A stretch of 64,000 bases of DNA. Origin: Triangularia verruculosa (taxonomy: Eukaryota; Ascomycota; Sordariomycetes; Sordariales; Podosporaceae). Made by a program: the position numbers and the translations under genes. Location: positions 165,413 through 229,412 of the forward strand of contig MU863932.1 of NCBI GenBank assembly GCA_033296885.1, written 5' to 3'. The notes under the pieces are model-generated. The model saw nothing but the letters and a program-made list of their open reading frames with translations. It did no database searches and was not told the origin of the DNA. Shown here piece after piece: positions 9,067 to 19,187 of this stretch. Within the stretch, counting starts at the first letter, position 1, and the number at the start of each line of letters is the position of its first letter.

Positions 9067-11582
9067 TGGCGGGTAGTCCCAGCAGCCCGGGCCCCGTGGA
9101 CAGTCGAAGGGGGGCCAATGCCAGACGGCCAGCTCAGCGGTCCAGCATAGCGTGCCAGAGCTGTCGGAAATCCAAGATCAAATGCAACAACACGGGGGGT
9201 GATTCGCCATGCGACACCTGCATTCGCAATGGCAAAGAATGCACCTATCCAGAAGCACCACCGGTGCAGCCTAAACGGTCTGAGCCCCCCGCTGGCCCAA
9301 AGGCCGAACAAGGGACGGAACGCAAACGTGTGCGGAGGATGGAAGATATTGTCAAGATGGAAGGTGCTATGCCGGCTGCTTTGATTGCAGAAGATGTCTT
9401 GTCGGTACCATATTTGAACGAGGCGGTTTGGTCACAGCTATTCGACATATACCGACTTCACTTTGCCACGGAGCTGCCGTTTCTACATCTCGCGACATTG
9501 AAGGAGAAGCTTGGCAGCAGATTCAGGGCTAAGCCTAGCGATACGTCTCCCGAGATTAATCTTGTGCTTCTGGGGATCCTGACCTTGACGGCACGCTTCC
9601 ATCAGACTCTGGTGTCATATGTCACCGTCCCAAAAAATGCTTCGAGTGCTGCGGCTACGCCGAAGCCGCAACCACCCGGGCCTGACCTCAAAGCATCTGT
9701 GGCGTCGGAATACTATGCCGAGATCCTGACCAAAGCTCTTGGTGGGTTGCGGACAAGCATGACAGTGGCTTCGGTGGAACGCGTCCAGGCTTTTCTGATG
9801 CTTGGGTTGTACGAATGGAGTCAGGCGGTGCCAAGAGTGGGCGGCATGGCTGCGTGGATGTACGTCGGCGTAGCTATTCGCATGGCTCAGGCTCTGGGGC
9901 TGGGCCACGGAGATGGGGAACCCCGAAGGAAGTTCAACACTCGAACGGCGCTGACAAGCCGGCCAGCAATGCCAGCCTCGCAGATGATCATCGCCAAAGA
10001 GATCCGAAGGCGGACCATGTTCAGCTGTCTGATACTGGACCGTCTCCTAGGTTGTGGCAAGGACCGGGTGTCTACCATTCGATCCGAGGACCTCAGGATT
10101 CAGCTCCCCTGCGCCGAGATGTCCTTTGACTTGTCAGAGGATGTTTATACGGGCTTCCTCAATCCGATTCCCGGATTTGACAAGAAGCGGCCTATCAGCG
10201 ACAGTGTGCTAGGGCGATTTGTGCGTCTGGTAATCCTCTGGGGCGAGATTTCCCGGTGGAGCTTTTCTGGTGGCCGCTTCATCGAGACAGAGGCACCTTG
10301 GAATCCAGCATCCAAGTTTTACCAGCTGCGCGAAAAGCTCGAGGGTTTCTATGGGGATCTGCCTCCCAACTTTCAATGGTGTGACTCGAACTACTACAAG
10401 CACGAGAATCACCAGGCGAGTAGTGTGTATGTTTCATTACACATGCTCGGCGCCGTCTGTAGGATAATGCTTCATCGCGAGTATATTCCGTTCATCCCTA
10501 TCCGTTGTGACAGGCCCATAGGTCCGCTTGATGAACCCGTCTTCGCTGAAGGTCAGGAACCGGCCGGCTTCTGGAACAGCAGCGCTGAGGAGATCTTCCG
10601 TGCGGCGAGGGACATTGTCGATTTGGTGGAAATCTGCGGCGACAAGCTCCCGATGTCGGCCTTGGTCCTGTTTTCCGTATGGACTTCGGCTTTTGTCGGC
10701 ATTTACGCCGTGCATTTCCCACATATGGACACCAAGGGCCACATGGTCCCTGAGCTTTCTGGCGATATCGAGATCACCAAGAACGGTCCAACGGGGACAA
10801 CATTTGCGACCCTCAAGCAGATGTCTCGATGGTTGAAGTTGGCCGAGACGTACTGCAACTACTTCCGCGAGATGGCATGCTATTACGAGAAGGTCAAGTC
10901 GGACTGGGACAAACATGGCGGTGGCGGTCGGCCGGGCATCGGCCACGGTGGCAAGCACATCAGCGTGAGACTAGGTGGCGGCGGCCTCGAAGAGTGGAGG
11001 CAGCAGGCACCGAAAATCACCAATAATGGCGAGATAATCCCCACGGGTGGCCCAGACGGGGACGATAAACAATCGTCCAGAGACAGCACCACGGAGCCGT
11101 CACACCACCACAGCCACCGCCACCACACCGGTAATGATCACATGGATCAAAAGCCTTCCCCCCGTTCAACTTCATTCACGCCGATCAACTCGGCCTATCA
11201 CCCGTCCCAGGACACCCGCCATCCGAATGGCAAAATGGAAGACAACGCAGACAATTGGCGTTTCCATCCTCACAACCCACATCAACAGCACCAACAGCCA
11301 TCGCCGTCGCAGTCATCCACCACCATTCCTTCCCCAGAGATGCCCATGATCTCCTTCCCGGCCTTGCCGCTGGGATATATCCCGAATGAGATTGTGAACT
11401 ATGTGGCGGAGGCTCAGAGCATGCCCTGGTTTCATGCTCCGGGCGGGATAGACCAGTTTGCGCACGGGACCAAGGAGAGCGAAACGCTGGACAATGGGAA
11501 TCTGTTTTGGGGGAGTATACCCGAAGCGATCTTGATGGGAGCCGGGCAGGGGCAGATGGGTGGCGGTGGCGGGTATGCGTAG
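9066..11582 (+). CDS. Zn(II)2Cys6 fungal-specific transcription factor
   Basis: From ATG 9066 the protein has 838 residues. A Zn2Cys6 binuclear cluster sits at C30, C33, C40, C49, C52 and C59 (CQSCRKSKIKC...CDTCIRNGKEC), preceded by a basic stretch. The middle part is the fungal-specific regulatory domain, with the RLHFATELPFLHLATL stretch, GLYEWSQAVPRVGGMAAWMY and the typical ALGLGHGDGEPRRKF. The C-terminal 200 residues are rich in His, Gln, Ser and Pro (activation-type, with an SHHHSHRHH stretch). Fungal_trans proteins of this kind bind CGG-type sites and regulate metabolism or development; the target is not readable here. The same frame is open back to 8661, but that first codon is GTG and a TAG lies at 8655. 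The extension reads protein-like (DTPPPKRKFYDAFVGP), so the N-terminus is uncertain. No intron is needed. Confidence 0.88.
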   Translation: MAGSPSSPGPVDSRRGANARRPAQRSSIACQSCRKSKIKCNNTGGDSPCDTCIRNGKECTYPEAPPVQPKRSEPPAGPKAEQGTERKRVRRMEDIVKMEGAMPAALIAEDVLSVPYLNEAVWSQLFDIYRLHFATELPFLHLATLKEKLGSRFRAKPSDTSPEINLVLLGILTLTARFHQTLVSYVTVPKNASSAAATPKPQPPGPDLKASVASEYYAEILTKALGGLRTSMTVASVERVQAFLMLGLYEWSQAVPRVGGMAAWMYVGVAIRMAQALGLGHGDGEPRRKFNTRTALTSRPAMPASQMIIAKEIRRRTMFSCLILDRLLGCGKDRVSTIRSEDLRIQLPCAEMSFDLSEDVYTGFLNPIPGFDKKRPISDSVLGRFVRLVILWGEISRWSFSGGRFIETEAPWNPASKFYQLREKLEGFYGDLPPNFQWCDSNYYKHENHQASSVYVSLHMLGAVCRIMLHREYIPFIPIRCDRPIGPLDEPVFAEGQEPAGFWNSSAEEIFRAARDIVDLVEICGDKLPMSALVLFSVWTSAFVGIYAVHFPHMDTKGHMVPELSGDIEITKNGPTGTTFATLKQMSRWLKLAETYCNYFREMACYYEKVKSDWDKHGGGGRPGIGHGGKHISVRLGGGGLEEWRQQAPKITNNGEIIPTGGPDGDDKQSSRDSTTEPSHHHSHRHHTGNDHMDQKPSPRSTSFTPINSAYHPSQDTRHPNGKMEDNADNWRFHPHNPHQQHQQPSPSQSSTTIPSPEMPMISFPALPLGYIPNEIVNYVAEAQSMPWFHAPGGIDQFAHGTKESETLDNGNLFWGSIPEAILMGAGQGQMGGGGGYA

Positions 11583-12889
11583 GATATCTCCTTTTTTTAA
11601 TACCCTCTATAGTGGGTGGGTGTCCCCTGAGATTTTTGTATGTCTGTGAGCGTGTGTGTGTGTCTGTGTGCTGTGAAAAGGAAAGGGACGATGTCGATGA
11701 GAAACAAGCTGTATGGGAGAGAAAGACAAGAGAAAAGGGGGAAGGAGAGGAGGTTGCATCAGGAATGGTGTGTCTGTGTGTGTGTGTGTGTATTTTTATT
11801 TACATGTGAGGACAAGAGTGCGTTGGTTCCAAGACGTGTATGGGCAAAACTGGTTGGTTGGAAAACATACTGATCAGTGGGTTTTTTTTTTTTTCCATTC
11901 ATGTTCGATTTTCAGTATTGGTTGATTGAATTCTTATAGGCAACTAAAAGGAAGCGGCGGCGGCAGATGTGTCTATGTTTGTTGGTGTGTGTGTGAGTAT
12001 GTTATATTGCATCTGGGGGAACGGGCAAGACTTGGTGACTATTACTTTAACTGAATCTTTTGATTGTCCTTTACAACAATTATTTAGGTTTTGTTTCTAT
12101 TTCTCATGTATTACGAGGGAGTAGGAGTGACGAGAGGCGGGTATGCATTTGGTATTTAGCTTTTGATTTATAAGGCGAGGTACGGATGGGTACCTACCTA
12201 GGTAGGCTTCTTGTGACCTAAACGGTCTGATTCTGTAAAGGTATGGTTTGCTTTCCACGTTTAGTTCTTGGACAGTTACCTTATGCGGTTTGAAAAGCGG
12301 GTGTTTGGGTTTTGATAATACTAGGTAGTTACTGCCTCACGTATATGGTGGTGTTTATAAGGTAGTTAACGATACCTTGAGCTTTCCGTTTGATGGCTGC
12401 CAAGGTTGTGGTTAATTATTCATGGGTTCTCTTTTGAGACAATGAAGCACGGCAGCCTTGTCTCTTTAATAAAGTCAACCAGTTCTCTTTGATTTTTCAG
12501 CCGCAAGTCATAAAGCAACGAATCAATTGATGAAGCTTCGAGGCTTGTTCTTGAAATCCCCAGCGATCAATGAGATCGACGAATACCTACCTAACCAGGC
12601 GGCGGCATTGCCCTACCTACTGCTCTTGCGCAACAATGTACCCGAGTCCCTGTTTTGATGCTTTGTTACATACCTATATGCTTCCAGATCCGGACAACGT
12701 GAAAAAGAGAACGGCCATCTTTGTTCGTCTGGAGGCCGGTGCGCTCTTATTGCTCCCCATCCCGTAGATGATAGTACATAGTCTCTAGGTAGTTAGCCCA
12801 CTTCAAAGCCGTCACACTCCTGAGGTGCTTGCAAGAGTCTGGGATACAACGACACTCTGAGCCAAAAAAAAATTGACATACTCGACAAG
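11583..12889. other. Intergenic, TG-rich repeats and TACCTACCTA motifs
   Basis: About 1.3 kb between two plus-strand genes. Runs of TG dinucleotides occur at about 11649-11672 and 11770-11790, followed by a run of about 14 T near 11881. The palindrome CCTACCTAGGTAGG is at 12193-12206 and another TACCTACCTA at 12584-12593. No supported ORF, tRNA or transposon seen. It should contain the terminator of the regulator and the promoter of the next gene. Confidence 0.55.
12193..12206. repeat. CCTACCTAGGTAGG palindrome
   Basis: A perfect 14-base inverted repeat. The half-site TACCTACCTA recurs in other non-coding parts of the window: 7528-7537, 12584-12593, 37446-37455 and 55099-55108. I infer a dispersed intergenic element or protein-binding site. 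Confidence 0.6.
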
Positions 12890-15373
12890 ATGTTCGGAAC
12901 CAGGAAACCAAAAAAGAAGACCGGTCGTACTGACCCTGTTGTTCATCCTGCTGCTGGTCCCAGTAGTTCCAGCGCCGGTGTCGGTGCGGCTCATCCTAAA
13001 ACCCCTCCCAAAAAGCAGGTTGAGATCAGTGAAGATCTCGTGGAAAGGATTCAACGCGCCATGAAAGTGGAGCACCCCCCTCTTAGAGGCACTGTCGTTA
13101 ACGACATAACGATGGATACCGAGGCCCATAGGTCCATTTCGATGTTCATCTATGGCTACATGGACGACCCTTATGTGGAAATTTATGAACAAATGGGTAT
13201 CGCCAATTCAGAGGCCGCCTACCGGTTTCAGAATCCGGGAGACAATCTTGGCAGGATGTGGTTCGCAGATGAGAGTTCGGGACGAACCATGGAGATGTTC
13301 TACAATGGATGGACAGAACGCTGGGACAAACACGCAAAAGCAGCCAACGAGGAAATACTGAAGGTGATGAGTGAAATCGGTGGCGACTCAGACGCAGATA
13401 GTAATAAAATGTTCAAGAAGTTGGCATTGGACAAGCTCAGAGACAACAAGGAAACGATCCATTCTCTTGAGAGGCAGGTTAAGGGCCTTACGGTGATGGT
13501 TGAAGCGACTGTAGCCAGGGCCGACCTGCACAAAAGTAAGGCTGAAGACGAGCGAAAGAAGTGCAGCGAGCTCCGACAGAAGCTCATCAACGAGATCAAC
13601 AAGAAGTACGACGTGCACAAAGAGGCCATCGACCGGCTTGCCGAAGGGATTGACGGGATGAAGGTCAATTACGACCTCTATAAACAGCGTATACCGCGGC
13701 TGGAAGGGATTATCGAGCATGGTCTGCAGGAGTTGGGTTCACATGGCATCAAGTACATGGTCGACCTCCGGCTCCGCGCGCTCCTCCAGCACTGGGGCAT
13801 CACGAACCAGGCCAACACGGACCCGCAGAGGTGGCAGAAGTATGACATTTCGAACGCCTTTGCCATGGAGCACACCAAGATTCTCGACCAGATACTGAAC
13901 GGCATATCGGAGCCGGCAGGCAACGTCCTGACCAGGTCGATACAAACCATCGGCGTCAAGCAGTCGATGCGCGTGGCCTCGATACACCGCATCGTCCACG
14001 GCGCCGACTTGCTCGCCGACTGCCGGATCGTAGCCCTGCGGCTCCTCAAAGTCCGCCACGACAAGGACAAGAGCACCGAAGTGGGCCTGTTGCCCAAGGA
14101 CGTCGCCAGTCGCAAAGAGGACAGTACTTTCACCTCGGTCTTTACCCCCACCGCCGCCGCCACGTCAACACAAACGCCGGGAGCGGGAGCGGGAGCGGCA
14201 TCCACGTCCAAGCAGGTGCCTGCCCCGATATCCGTGACGGCGCCAAAGGTGGCCGACACAAACGGCTGGAAGTGGGCGCAATTTTACGCCGAATGGAGAA
14301 ACTGGGACCCCCTCAAGTCCACTGCGGACTCGACATGGCAAGGCCTCTTCGACGCCACGGTCCTCCAGCTGTACAACCTGGACCGGGTTGCCTGCCAGAA
14401 CATCCTCATCGCCCTGACCGCGCCGCCGCCGACCGAGACGGACGCGGCGCCGGAGGAGCAGGACCCGCGCAGGGCCGAGCGCGAGGTGCTCCTGAGCCAC
14501 GCCGCCTTCATCAGCAAGTGGGTCACCATCACGGAGATGGTCCACCACTACGCCTCCAGGGCGCTGCGGTTCAGCAACGCCAACCCGACCCTCTGGCAGC
14601 ACTGGAGGGGCCAGTGGTTCCGGCTCCGGAAGACGTTGACGATCCAGACCTTTGGGGAGCACCACAAGCTCGCGCCCGGCAAGGCTTACAGGAACAACCC
14701 TGCCCCCAGCGACCCCTGGTCGAGGAGAAAGAAGCGCGGCCTCTTCCACGACTACGTCGGCCTGTTTGGGCAGGTGTGCAAGCTCTTCAACCGGCCCAGA
14801 CTGGTGACCAAGGAGGAGTGGGCGTGGCAGCTGAAGCAGCTGGACTGGGAGCGCTGGAATCTCTACCGGCACGCCGTCCAGACCTGGGTGCACAGGGACG
14901 CCTACGGCGGCCGGGACCTTTCTCAGTACGACAACAACGGCAGGCCCCTGCAGCCGGTGGCGGTGAACCTCTGGACCGAATACAACTGGATCTACGAGAC
15001 GGACGAGTGGAAACATGCCCATAGGACTGATCCCCAAAAGCCGGTTGGAGCTAGTAAGTTTCCCTTTTTTTTCTTTTTCTTTTTCTGTCAACTTTTTATG
15101 CTGATTCTCTGTGTCATGGGTGACCTATGGGACCCCTTACCTGCCACCGACTCTTTCAAAGATTTTACACCAACAATCGAGAAATTCCACGTTCCCGCGG
15201 CAGAACGGGGCGCCCAGATAAAACCCGAATCGATCGTTCCAGGCCACATAGAAATGCCGGCCGATTCGACTGCGGCAAAGCCTCTGAATCTTACCTGGCG
15301 GAACTACTGGATGAAACAAAAGCCCGAAGAGTGGGAAGATTATGTGAAGGAGGACAAGGAGACAAATGACTAA
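12890..15373 (+). CDS. Unassigned coiled-coil, Trp-rich protein
   Basis: I do not recognise this family. Two exons, 12890-15053 and 15162-15373, give 791 residues. The 108 bp intron (GTAAGT to TTTCAAAG) is a multiple of three and rich in T, so the frame also reads through it, but that peptide (a long Phe run) is clearly intronic. The N-terminus is basic (MFGTRKPKKKTGR). Residues about 165-295 form a charged coiled coil (KLALDKLRDNKETIHSLERQ and following). An Ala/Thr linker with CVDV-free low complexity separates it from a C-terminal globular part unusually rich in Trp, with motifs such as KWAQFYAEWRNWDP, LWQHWRGQWFRLRK and LDWERWNLYRHAVQTW. No signal peptide or membrane span is visible. The second half has strongly GC-ending codons, which creates long shadow frames on both strands. 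Confidence 0.75.
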   Translation: MFGTRKPKKKTGRTDPVVHPAAGPSSSSAGVGAAHPKTPPKKQVEISEDLVERIQRAMKVEHPPLRGTVVNDITMDTEAHRSISMFIYGYMDDPYVEIYEQMGIANSEAAYRFQNPGDNLGRMWFADESSGRTMEMFYNGWTERWDKHAKAANEEILKVMSEIGGDSDADSNKMFKKLALDKLRDNKETIHSLERQVKGLTVMVEATVARADLHKSKAEDERKKCSELRQKLINEINKKYDVHKEAIDRLAEGIDGMKVNYDLYKQRIPRLEGIIEHGLQELGSHGIKYMVDLRLRALLQHWGITNQANTDPQRWQKYDISNAFAMEHTKILDQILNGISEPAGNVLTRSIQTIGVKQSMRVASIHRIVHGADLLADCRIVALRLLKVRHDKDKSTEVGLLPKDVASRKEDSTFTSVFTPTAAATSTQTPGAGAGAASTSKQVPAPISVTAPKVADTNGWKWAQFYAEWRNWDPLKSTADSTWQGLFDATVLQLYNLDRVACQNILIALTAPPPTETDAAPEEQDPRRAEREVLLSHAAFISKWVTITEMVHHYASRALRFSNANPTLWQHWRGQWFRLRKTLTIQTFGEHHKLAPGKAYRNNPAPSDPWSRRKKRGLFHDYVGLFGQVCKLFNRPRLVTKEEWAWQLKQLDWERWNLYRHAVQTWVHRDAYGGRDLSQYDNNGRPLQPVAVNLWTEYNWIYETDEWKHAHRTDPQKPVGASKFPFFFFFFFCQLFMLILCVMGDLWDPLPATDSFKDFTPTIEKFHVPAAERGAQIKPESIVPGHIEMPADSTAAKPLNLTWRNYWMKQKPEEWEDYVKEDKETND

Positions 15374-15653
15374 GAGACGTGCTTTGCTTTACCTTTCAGA
15401 CGAAAAAAAAAAGCTCCTTACAAAATTCAATATATTATCTAAAATACTCTTCTTCAGGACTACAATAACAGCCATTACAGTAAAAAAAATACAGCCAGGG
15501 AAAGGTGAGAAAAGAAAAACGAAAGCAGTAAAAAACCAAAACAAACTAAACCCCCATGCTGACAGACCCATGACTCCCAAACTCCCGCGCCATGTTTCTT
15601 CCCAGACTGGTGGGTGGTATTAAAAATGTGTTTCAGACCGATTCCTCCAGCAA
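15374..15653. terminator. Short convergent 3' region
   Basis: 280 bp between convergent stop codons. It is A-rich on the plus strand with several A runs (near 15401-15410 and 15481-15488), consistent with polyadenylation signals of the upstream gene. Nothing else seen. Confidence 0.4.
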
Positions 15654-18600
15654 TTACTTGTTCTCCTCCATCTTCTTGATCAGGTTCCTAACCGGCGAGC
15701 TTTTCACAGCAGGCGTCCCCACCCTTCCACTGACCGGCGGCGGCGGTGACGACATGGGCGTCTGCGGCGGACCTGGCGAAAAGGGGATCACCCCGGTGCT
15801 ACTAAAGACGGGCAAATCTCCTCCCTTCATCGGGCTCATGGTCGACAAGGGGGTCGACACGTTGGGGGGCAGCCACTGCAGTGGTTGCTGCTGCTGTACA
15901 TTCGACTGAGGAGCTGGGCCATCAGGCTGATACTGAACAAACATGTCCATCGGGGTCGGGGTCGAGGTGGTGGTGTGAGGAGAAGCTCCGCGGACAGGAC
16001 TCGAAAAAGTAGGAGTGATGGAGCTCATGGCAGAATTGGAAAACGTTTCGGAAGGCGGGTATAGGGGTGACATTAGCGATTCTGAAGCCTGATTGTGGGC
16101 CGGAGATGTTGAGGTAGGAAGGGGGTAGTTCTCTTTAGCTGCCGAGGGAGGGCTCGCGACAAAGGTAGACTCGGTGTCGGTTGGAGTGGCTGGCACGGTT
16201 TGGTGCTCCGGCGGTTGAACCAAAAGAAGCGGCTTGTTGATATCTTCTCCGGCAAGTTTCTCTCGTGCATCTTGTTCCCGTTCCCGAGCATCGCGCATTG
16301 CTTTGGACACAACAGTAATCCTAATCTTCTTCATGTCTTTCGCCAGCTTGTCGACGTCATCACCGCTCTCCTTGGCTTCGCCAACCGGCTTTGCAGGTTC
16401 TGGTGCTGCCACCACGGGAGCACCCAGAGGCTTTTTGGGCACCCTTGGGGCTTTGGCAACAGCATCTTTCTTGGCTGGAGCCCGAGTCTTCTTCACGTTG
16501 ATGCCGGAAGCATTAGTCCGAACACTGGCGACAGAATCAGGTCTGGCATGCTCTGGTTTGGAGCTGGCACGTATCGGCGCTGGCCTGGCAAGGGGCGGCA
16601 CTGAGTCAATATTCTCTGATACCGTCGTCGACGCCGTACTAAGTCGTCGACTGGGCGGTGGTCTTTTCTGATTCGTAGCAAGTACTGTTGATCCTGCGAC
16701 TGTTTTCCTTCGTGCTTTGCGATCATCATCATCTTCATCCAAATATGATGGCTTGGTTTTGCGCTCCCTCAACGACATCCTCGTGGGCGGCTGTTCTACA
16801 ACCACCGGGGGAACGACAACAGACACAGACTGCGCACTTGCATGTTCTGCACCTTGAGCAAGGGCGAACTGACGCTCGCGACGGGCTCGAGTTGCCTCTG
16901 CGCCCAGCTCGTCATGAGTGCAGCTGTCTGTCTGACGTTCTGACGGAATCAGCAACCTGCTGAGCTCGAGAGCTGCCGTGGTCCAAGAAACATCAGGGGG
17001 AGGAGGCGTAGGCGCTCTGTAGGTATAGCTGTGACCATTGGGCACGCCAAATCCTGACACGCTGCGACGAATATTCTTTGGAGGCACCACTGCTCTCGCG
17101 GTTGATGCTTGTGTTGGTGAGGAGTAGGTGGGCGGAATAACATTTCGAGGTTTCTTGATCTCAACTGGGGGCGCACTCATGGCGGCTTCAAGTGCTTCGA
17201 GCTCTGGGACGGACCACCATGACGGGTCGTAGTGACGGGCTCCATCCACCTTTGCGGGAGGTTGGTTGACTGCATCCACTGTGCCCATCTTCTGGCCCAT
17301 CTCGTAACCCAGCCCGGAGGGGGCTACTTCTTGCTTCACGCGGGGGCCGTCGCTGGCAAGGCCACAAATATGGCTCAAGACCCCTGAGCACAAAGCACGA
17401 TCACTGTATCCGCCCTCCAGGACACTGATAACCCGCCCTTCCACACTCGTGCTCTCTTCGGCGGCGATCTTGATGACATCCCTAGTTAGTCGAGCATAGA
17501 ATTCAGTCGGGACATTGACATTGTGTCGTTGCATTCCCGGACTTTCCCACTCGCTCGCGTCAAAACCGGCAGACAGAAAAATGGCGGCCCTCGAATTCAC
17601 CCCTTGAGCACGTAGTTTGTCGGTCTGGGCCCTCAAGTACTCCCGCGTCTTTTCCAACAAAATTGAGTATTTAGACTCATACAACGCCCAAAACTCAGCC
17701 TCCGTCTTCCAAGGCTGCAAATGGACATTCCAGATACTCTGACCGTGCGCGTTGTCGATACATATACTGGCGTTCCTAACTTTCTCTTCATCGCCCAACT
17801 CGCACGGGTAGGAATTGATGTCATGCAAACTGAAATACCCAATCGAGGTTTTCTTCCACCAGGCCGCATTCTTGCCCAGCCCGACAGACCTCGCATTGTG
17901 CTGCCAAGCAATCGACTGCGAGCCATCACCGTGGTGAAGATCGAAATCGATAATGGCCGCGTGGGTCAGGCCGTGACTGAGAATAGCGTGCATGATACCA
18001 ACATGAACGTTGTTGATCCAGCAGAATCCGGACGGGTGAGAACCGGAGCAGTGATGACCGGGCGGACGGATGGCAACAAACGCCCGCTGCGGTCCCTGAG
18101 GACGGAATACGGCATCAACCGCATCACACACCCCGCCCAATGCTCCCTCAAGAGCCTCCAACGTCTCAGCGCAGAGGTACAAGTCCCCCTCGTGAAGCTT
18201 TTGTGGAGCTTGGCCGCTCGTCCCACGATCGATATCTGGGCGCTGAAGCTCTTTCCCGTTGACTGCCAGCTTCGACTCGGCCGTGTTGCACATGATCTTG
18301 AGCTCTTCCATCCATTTCGCTCCATGGACGTTGGTTACCGTCTGAGACGTCAGTGGAAGACGCCTGTCGCTCTTTTGAATACGGAAGGGTATTGTGGGCA
18401 GCTGCTTCGGGTTGGTCTCTGGGGCGATCGGGAAACTGCCATCCTGATGTCGCTCACCCAGTCGGACATATGCTGCCGACACACCCAGTACGCAGGCCTT
18501 AACCCTTTCTGGTCGTTCGACAATGGTGCTGAGCTGTGATTTGGACGTCTTGGGTCGCGAATAACGGTGGCCGTAGCAGTCATCTTGGAGAATCACAACC

Positions 18601-19187
18601 GTCTCGGCGGGACGGGTCCAATCGGGCCCATGGAGAGAATCCAGCTCGGCCCTGAAGTGGGAAGTCGCGACAGCTTGAGGGGTCAGAACAGGCTTCTCCG
18701 GAAGTTCAGGCGACATGCTTCTCAGTGGTGATCTGCCGGACCTGGACGGGGTTGGAGAAAGGATGCTGGCGGAGCTTGCTCGACGGAGTGGCGTTACACC
18801 GTTGGCCGAGCGGAGCGAGTTTGTTGAAGCTTTTCTTAGCAGGGTGGGAGTGCCGGCTCTGGATGGTGATCTAACGGAGGAAGAGCCAGAAAGCGGGCTG
18901 CGCATTGCACTACTTGGCCGGCGTGGATAGCTCTCGGAAGCAAAGTCGGAGGTGAGCTTCAGAGCGCTAGGCCGGGAAGCGCGGGGTTGCCTTGCCGGCG
19001 ACGAGGTGGTTGATATGGTCAGGTGTTGGAGCGACTGGGTCAGCTCGGCTTCTCTGGGACTCTTTGTGCCATCTTTGTTGCCTGCGGGCCTGTCTTGCTG
19101 GAGGTCAGCTTGTGGTTGGGACAACGTCTGTGCCGAAACTCTCTTTGAATGAGAGGACGACTCAGACCACGACGCCGGCGACGCCAT
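15654..19187 (-). CDS. HOS3: Hos3-type class II histone deacetylase
   Basis: Single exon, 1,177 residues from ATG 19187 (MASPASWSESSS). The catalytic domain spans roughly residues 165-600. Zinc and catalytic motifs are visible: RPPGHHCSGSHPSGFCWINN with the His pair, DFDLHHGDGSQ with the Asp and His zinc ligands, LSAGFDASEWE with the third ligand Asp, and the LEGGYSD tyrosine loop. The CSGSHPSGFCWINN form is characteristic of fungal Hos3. Hos3 removes acetyl groups from histones and other proteins, and in yeast it is a TSA-resistant enzyme also found at the bud neck. A long disordered tail rich in Pro, Ser and basic residues follows, which is much longer than in yeast. An in-frame ATG at 19475 would add 96 residues, but that sequence does not look coding and the annotated start is preferred. 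Confidence 0.9.
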   Translation of the reverse strand: MASPASWSESSSHSKRVSAQTLSQPQADLQQDRPAGNKDGTKSPREAELTQSLQHLTISTTSSPARQPRASRPSALKLTSDFASESYPRRPSSAMRSPLSGSSSVRSPSRAGTPTLLRKASTNSLRSANGVTPLRRASSASILSPTPSRSGRSPLRSMSPELPEKPVLTPQAVATSHFRAELDSLHGPDWTRPAETVVILQDDCYGHRYSRPKTSKSQLSTIVERPERVKACVLGVSAAYVRLGERHQDGSFPIAPETNPKQLPTIPFRIQKSDRRLPLTSQTVTNVHGAKWMEELKIMCNTAESKLAVNGKELQRPDIDRGTSGQAPQKLHEGDLYLCAETLEALEGALGGVCDAVDAVFRPQGPQRAFVAIRPPGHHCSGSHPSGFCWINNVHVGIMHAILSHGLTHAAIIDFDLHHGDGSQSIAWQHNARSVGLGKNAAWWKKTSIGYFSLHDINSYPCELGDEEKVRNASICIDNAHGQSIWNVHLQPWKTEAEFWALYESKYSILLEKTREYLRAQTDKLRAQGVNSRAAIFLSAGFDASEWESPGMQRHNVNVPTEFYARLTRDVIKIAAEESTSVEGRVISVLEGGYSDRALCSGVLSHICGLASDGPRVKQEVAPSGLGYEMGQKMGTVDAVNQPPAKVDGARHYDPSWWSVPELEALEAAMSAPPVEIKKPRNVIPPTYSSPTQASTARAVVPPKNIRRSVSGFGVPNGHSYTYRAPTPPPPDVSWTTAALELSRLLIPSERQTDSCTHDELGAEATRARRERQFALAQGAEHASAQSVSVVVPPVVVEQPPTRMSLRERKTKPSYLDEDDDDRKARRKTVAGSTVLATNQKRPPPSRRLSTASTTVSENIDSVPPLARPAPIRASSKPEHARPDSVASVRTNASGINVKKTRAPAKKDAVAKAPRVPKKPLGAPVVAAPEPAKPVGEAKESGDDVDKLAKDMKKIRITVVSKAMRDAREREQDAREKLAGEDINKPLLLVQPPEHQTVPATPTDTESTFVASPPSAAKENYPLPTSTSPAHNQASESLMSPLYPPSETFSNSAMSSITPTFSSPVRGASPHTTTSTPTPMDMFVQYQPDGPAPQSNVQQQQPLQWLPPNVSTPLSTMSPMKGGDLPVFSSTGVIPFSPGPPQTPMSSPPPPVSGRVGTPAVKSSPVRNLIKKMEENK

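Noticed and set aside
14165..15091. 308-codon minus-strand open frame
   Set aside because: It lies opposite the GC3-rich half of the 12890 gene, has Leu/Val/Arg-rich composition typical of a reverse-strand shadow, and has no motifs. The same holds for the 250-codon frame at 14272-15024.
15054..15161. Poly-Phe hydrophobic segment as a membrane span in the 12890 protein
   Set aside because: It is a GTAAGT-TTTCAAAG intron whose length is a multiple of three. The hydrophobic reading is only the T-rich intron.
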